Shown: positions 59,696-64,000 of the stretch, in pieces | Numbering within the stretch: position 1 is the first letter of the stretch | Layout of the letters: every line of letters begins with the position of its first letter | Assembly (NCBI RefSeq): GCF_001649575.2 | Contig: NC_051435.1 | Span: forward strand, 8,827,781-8,891,780 | Origin: Kryptolebias marmoratus | Lineage: Eukaryota > Chordata > Actinopteri > Cyprinodontiformes > Rivulidae | Length of the DNA: 64,000 nt | Direction of reading: 5' to 3' | The notes under the pieces: model-generated | Database searches by the model: none | Told to the model about the DNA's origin: nothing | What the model saw: only the letters and a program-made list of their open reading frames with translations | Translations under genes and position numbers: made by a program

Positions 59696-59718
59696 GGGAA
59701 TGGGATGGGGGGCGGGGG
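59696..59718 (+). other. G-quadruplex motif
   Basis: Four G-runs, GGG-AAT-GGG-AT-GGGGGG-C-GGGGG, with loops of 3, 2 and 1 bases. This fits the canonical G3+ N1-7 rule and short loops favour a stable fold. It lies 35 bp past the RTE insertion in otherwise AT-rich DNA. Confidence 0.75.
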
Positions 59719-59799
59719 TGCATATCTCCTTTTGTTCAACAGGCCAAAGTCAGAAAACCAAAGAGAAGTAGAGGGAAAGAAAAAAAAGGAAGAAAAAAA
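59719..59799. other. Noncoding spacer
   Basis: Purine-rich stretch; nothing recognised. Confidence 0.5.
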
Positions 59800-59910
59800 T
59801 GCCTCTCATCCTCATTATGTAAACGAGGTGCATGACTGTTCAGAGGGTCCCTTGAGAGTTAATTACCAGTGGCTTCTCAGCCTAATTGGCTGAAACTAAA
59901 GAATTTGCCA
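59800..59910. promoter_or_regulatory. Candidate conserved noncoding element
   Basis: TCATTATGTAAACGAGG (59812-59828), GTTAATTACC (59858-59867) and CCTAATTGGC (59881-59890) give three TAAT/AATTA cores in 80 bp, without simple repeats. I infer a homeodomain-bound element. Confidence 0.36.
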
Positions 59911-60049
59911 TTTCTTATTCCCCTGCTTCTTTTCCCCTAGTCCTACTCTCTCTTATTTTGTCTTTCTCTTTGTTTCTTTCTCTTTCTCACAAGCACATTT
60001 TCCATCTTCCCCTTTTCAACCTGTTTTCTTGTTTGCTCCTCTCTTCCTC
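59911..60049. other. Pyrimidine-rich noncoding DNA
   Basis: C/T-rich tract with CTTT-type repeats near 59960-59990. No gene. Confidence 0.5.
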
Positions 60050-60190
60050 CTCGGCACTGGCCTTCCAGCTTAGCTTCATGCCAGCTAAAAATCTGGCACT
60101 GATGCTTAATTTGAGCATCTGCTCCAGCTGGCAGGAAAAGCAGATTTTTACATTGCTAATTCCAGCTATTTGGCTAGACTAATCACTGCT
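60050..60190. promoter_or_regulatory. Candidate conserved noncoding element with dyad
   Basis: GATGCT-TAATTTG-AGCATC (60101-60119) places a TAATT core in the loop of a 6-bp dyad. TCCAGCTGGC (60123-60132) holds an E-box, GCTAATTCC (60155-60163) a homeodomain core and GACTAATCAC (60177-60186) a bicoid-like core. Regulatory role inferred. Confidence 0.38.
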
Positions 60191-60589
60191 AGATAAAAAA
60201 GAAAATGGGGTTGCCCATCACTTAGAAACAAAAATAAAAAAAATAAGCAGACACTGAACTGGCATCTCATCTGTTTCTAAATGGATGCAAATTAAATTCA
60301 TAAAGACAAGGATAACAAGCTGGAAATAAGAATGAAAGTGGGCAACACTGAAGGGACATATTAATAAATCAAGAAAGCAGGGGGAAGAACAGGAGGATCC
60401 AGAAGGCTTTGATTTCATTGGACAGGGCAAAGTACCCCAAAGCTTGTATTTTCAGCACTTTCAAAAAATATTTAACACGCTTGTGCAGTTCATCATCATA
60501 ATAAAAAACATTTTTTTTTTATATATTATGATTATGTTCAGGAGAGGAATCATAAAAGCACTTAATTATAAGAAAAAAAAAAGTACAAT
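60191..60589. other. Noncoding DNA
   Basis: AT-rich; nothing recognised. Confidence 0.5.
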
Positions 60590-60770
60590 CAGCATGTAAT
60601 TTGTAAACTGGTCCTTGTCTAAATATGCAAGAGAGTGCGCATCCGAAAGAGAGCGCTGGCAGACTTTAACAAGTTGTTGGATCTGGCTGATTGATGGGAA
60701 ACATGCCCCCAACAAGAGAGCTGTCAGGTGAAACAATGGGAGGAATTTAGAAAAAACAACATCCATAGTA
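60590..60770. promoter_or_regulatory. Candidate conserved noncoding element
   Basis: AAATATGCAAG (60621-60631, POU/octamer-like), AGTGCGCATCCG (from 60634), GAGAGCGCTGGC (60649-60660), GCTGATTGATGG (from 60686), CAGGTG (60725-60730) and AACAATGG (60732-60739, SOX core) lie in 120 bp. A SOX core next to an E-box and a POU-like site suggests a neural or progenitor enhancer, which is inference. Confidence 0.38.
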
Positions 60771-61454
60771 GAGAAGCTAATTTTACACAGAGCAAAAAAT
60801 CTTGCCTCATATCAACTCAATAAAAATAAGTTCATACAAGATAAGAAAGCTGTAAAATGCAAATGAAATGCATTGTGTCAAAAAATAAAGTCATTGTTAT
60901 GGTTTGATCTTGCAAAGCTTAGCTGTCAAATGCTAAATGACAAAGGTGATACTTAAATTATAAAGAATATGCATTTTGTTTTCCATTAGTTAAGCTCCTG
61001 ACTCAAGAAAGTTAGGCCGTCTTCAAATCCAGAAAAAAGTACAACAAAGTAATTGCTGTCTTTCATTTTTTTTTAGGTATGCTTTAAAATGCAGTAACGT
61101 TTAAGTATTATATAAAGTAACACAATATTATACTTCTTTGTTAACAAAAAGCAGAATTAACATCTTAAAGAAATAGTGTTTCCATATTTTTCCCAGGAGA
61201 TATATGAAAGTACTATATATTAAGTAACAACAGATACTAATAGGCTGATTGGTGGTTTTAAAATAAATGTAGATTCTTGTGTTTCTTTATGGTTGTTTGT
61301 GTTGTGAGCCTTGATGTTGATCCTGGGGTCTGAGGAGCTGTACTGACTGTAGGCAACTCTCACCTACTGACAGCTGAAACATACAATACCCCAGGTTAGA
61401 CAAATGCTTTAGAACCCTAAAAAGGTTTTGTGACTAAACATTTGACTACTTTGT
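60771..61454. other. Noncoding DNA
   Basis: AT-rich unique sequence; nothing recognised. Confidence 0.5.
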
Positions 61455-61521
61455 ATATCCATTTTAGTTGGTGTTTGTCCTATTATTAATTTATCACTGT
61501 TGGCCATATTGCCCAGCCCTG
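61455..61521 (-). mobile_element. Possible end of a non-autonomous DNA transposon
   Basis: On the minus strand it starts AGGGCTGGGCAATATGGCC (61503-61521) and continues through GTGATAAATTAATAAT. Fish genomes hold many small elements starting GGGCTGGGCGATATGG followed by GTGATAAATT-like sequence (from memory). The other end is not visible, so only a fragment can be claimed. Confidence 0.35.
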
Positions 61522-63719
61522 AAAATCTGGTATCCATTAAATCTTAGTGCATGTCTATAAAGGTTTGTCAAGGCTAAATATTGCTATGGCTTACCAGGTA
61601 ACTGCAGACAATTTGGGAATGACTTGCATTCCAAATAGCTTGTTTTGTTTTTTTTCTTAAAATACTACAATTAACCAGCAACTAATAATAACTGAAGTTA
61701 TTTAAAATGCTTCCATGAATTATAAAATATCAACATAAATACTTTATTTTATATCAAAGTTGTTAGCAATTGAGAGGGAAATGTCCTGTTTGGAGGGGGG
61801 AGGAAACTTCCTGCAAACCTACGCTCAGAAATGGCAACAATTTGCCTCAAATAGTGTGCATGGCACAAGAGAGAAGAGATGAGAAAACAACAAAAGAAAC
61901 AACAAATTGGTAGCAACTAAAATCTAAATGTCTTGACTTTTTTTCTCTCTTTCTTTCTCAGAGTGCTTTGCATTCTTGATTCAAGTTCTTTGAGAAAGAA
62001 AGTTCATTTTTGAGTTTGAGCTCATGTATACATACTGGTTTGAACATCTTAAAAATAAATAAATAAATAAAAGTAATCCGCATCTTTGCTTATATTTCTG
62101 TCCATAGCCAAGACTTAGTGACAATAGAGAAGGTATTTTGCATTGAGTGTGTATAACAAGATATAAACAAGTAATTATGTTTAGCTGAATGTTGCACAGC
62201 TTAAGAATAACACAACAGAACAAATTGCAAAACAAGACAAATTGATTTGAAATCTCTTCTTTTACTGAAGAAAGAAACGAAATGTAATGAAAGTCAAGTC
62301 AATATGACATCCCTCAATTTTCTTAAGAAAATAGACATCCAAAGAGAAACACAGAGAGACTTAACAGCACTTTTGTATTATATAAACAATGATCAGGCTT
62401 TGGCAGCGGGGTGGACAAAATATGATTAGTTGTGCTTGTAGTTCAAAGGGCCGACACAAATTCCCGTCACTCTGTTCAGGCATATCTGTGCATTCACAGC
62501 TGTGTGTTTAAAGATAACTGCCATATTCAGCTTCCACAGAAATGTTGTTTTTTATTCAGTGTAATGAGCAGATATTAAAGAAAATAAATGAGGAAGCAGA
62601 AAACTGAAGGAGATAGAAGAAAAGAATCAGAAAAATAATAATGACAAAGGTAGAAACAAAACAAAACATAATAATAAAAATAGCATTAAAACCATGAAAG
62701 GGAAGTTGTGTTTTTTCCCTTTCTTCTAATGTTTCTTTTTATTTATTTATTTAATTTATTTATTTAAAGTAATGTCCTCAGCAACTTTCTATTCCTGAAA
62801 GTCTCAGCCAGTTATCAGACTAAGCGGTGTCCAATTTAGAAAACAAGTTTATTTTCAGGTTCATTTTACAACAGCACACTTGAAAGCACTGTGCAAGGCA
62901 AGATGGCAACATTCACACAAGCACAAAAGAACACAACAGCATGCATGCAGCAGAAAAAAGGAACATTTCAGGATATGTCAATGTCAACTGCAAAAGAAAT
63001 AGTATTCAACTGGTATAAATCTTGTAATATAGGGTATAAAATACAACTGTTTTGTCAGTAACATTTCAAACACAGAAGATGTTCTTGCTGTCAAGCAAAA
63101 GATATGACAATGTCACTGTGCACTATTTCATGACTTACACAAATATTTAAGGGGTTTGAAAAAGTGATGGGTACGCTGAATGACAACATGAATTCTACAT
63201 CAGGTTTAGGCACCAAATTATTAGACACAGACAACCAAAAACAGTTTTATTTGGGTTAGGAAATGAGCATAATTTGGTTTGAACCACATAACCCTAAAAT
63301 GTAGAGAAACATGTAAAATGTGAATGCTCATAAAACTCTTCTAAAATGTAAAACATGTCATCCAAAATATGAATGTTCTACAATTTTCAAGGTGTAATTG
63401 TGTTTTAATTTGATGTTAAGAGCTACTTGTTTAGGAGTGAAGCCTGGCTCTACATATAAGTAACGTTACACAAAGGTTTTGCTCCTTGGACTCTGAGGTA
63501 ACTTATCAAGTTTAGTCGCATCCTCTGAGAGTTTATATCTGTAAGACAGATCAAAATATGAATGAGATTTCTCTCTTCTGACTAAACATCTCGTTACCCC
63601 TCAGTTAGCATCCTCTCCTGTTATTGTTATACTCTCCTCCATATGACTTTATTTCATAATTCCCTCCTGTCTTTGACTCAGTGAGAACAGTATTGACAAA
63701 TTGAGTGGTGCCTTTACTT
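61522..63719. other. Noncoding DNA
   Basis: AT-rich with an AAAT run at 62047-62071 and a TTTA run at 62738-62766. No gene or named repeat recognised. Confidence 0.5.
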
Positions 63720-63970
63720 GTGGTGGGGGTGATATATAGGAAACATCTGCTTCATTGCCACTTTCCTCACCCTGCACCTATTACACTGATTATCAACCAC
63801 GTCAATCTGAGTACACCCCCAACCTCTACCTCCACATATCCCTTCTCAACCCCACTGTCCCACTCTCCTGTAGCCTGAAGGAGTTTTATGATAGACAGAT
63901 ACAGCATTCCCATGAACTGGAGGCAAATCGAGGTTGATGATGGAGGGAAGAGGAAACTTCTCAACATCTA
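63720..63970. promoter_or_regulatory. Candidate conserved noncoding block
   Basis: Moderately GC-rich with ATTACACTGATTATCAACC (from 63780), CACGTC, TTTTATGATAGAC (from 63884) and AAATCGAGGTTGATGATGG (from 63926). Simple repeats are missing. Overlapping open frames on both strands have no domain. Function inferred. Confidence 0.27.
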
Positions 63971-64000
63971 AACGAGAGAAAAGCAGTAAGACAGAGGAGA
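63971..64000. other. Window edge
   Basis: Short noncoding end of the window. Confidence 0.5.

Noticed and set aside
1..64000. CRISPR array, phage, operon or prokaryotic features
   Set aside because: No regularly spaced repeats, no dense coding and no ribosome binding sites. The sequence is of vertebrate type.

Overview
The window looks like AT-rich vertebrate nuclear DNA, most probably from a teleost fish. The evidence is the repeat content: a deleted RTE-type LINE, a decayed LINE with a restriction-like endonuclease domain, a Tc1-like transposase fragment, fish-type short interspersed repeats, and many AT-rich and CA microsatellites. Nothing is bacterial or viral: there are no operons, ribosome binding sites, CRISPR arrays or phage genes. 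The fish assignment, and a guess at a spiny-rayed fish, rests on remembered repeat families and is inference.

I find no host protein-coding gene. The open frames of 60-163 codons scattered over both strands are what random AT-rich DNA gives. None shows a recognisable domain except those lying in transposon remnants, and some are translated microsatellites. I also see no convincing exon, tRNA, rRNA, snRNA or miRNA. The window is therefore an intergenic desert or the inside of a very large intron.

Layout. 0-7.7 kb: unique AT-rich DNA with a 59-bp local duplication (1296-1354 and 1708-1766). 7.7-8.6 kb: decayed LINE 3' coding end. 9.9-19.4 kb: unique DNA with a TTAA-ended mini-element (about 11 kb), a perfect 18-bp hairpin (13.6 kb) and possible regulatory blocks. 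19.4-22 kb: large compound microsatellite, LINE-like tail, a cluster of nuclear-receptor half-sites and a long TA run. 26.5-36.2 kb: the best run of complex, CpG-retaining blocks with homeodomain-type motifs, interrupted by an inverted pair of short interspersed repeats. 36.8 kb: a CCTC-ended element. 38-43 kb: more complex blocks. 43.2-45 kb: repeat graveyard (Tc1 piece, then an unidentified diverged tandem duplication). 46.7 kb: compact cluster of transcription-factor-like sites. 51.4-54.5 kb: another complex block and two more repeat copies. 59.2-60.8 kb: internally deleted RTE with intact 16-bp target duplications, then a strong G-quadruplex motif and three complex blocks.

The most plausible function is long-range cis-regulation: many 100-300 bp islands of higher complexity and CpG content, with AATTA/TAAT cores, sit in otherwise simple AT-rich DNA, as in gene deserts beside developmental regulators. 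This is inference from composition and motifs. Conservation cannot be measured here, and I cannot name the target gene. I found no new biological system that I could defend.
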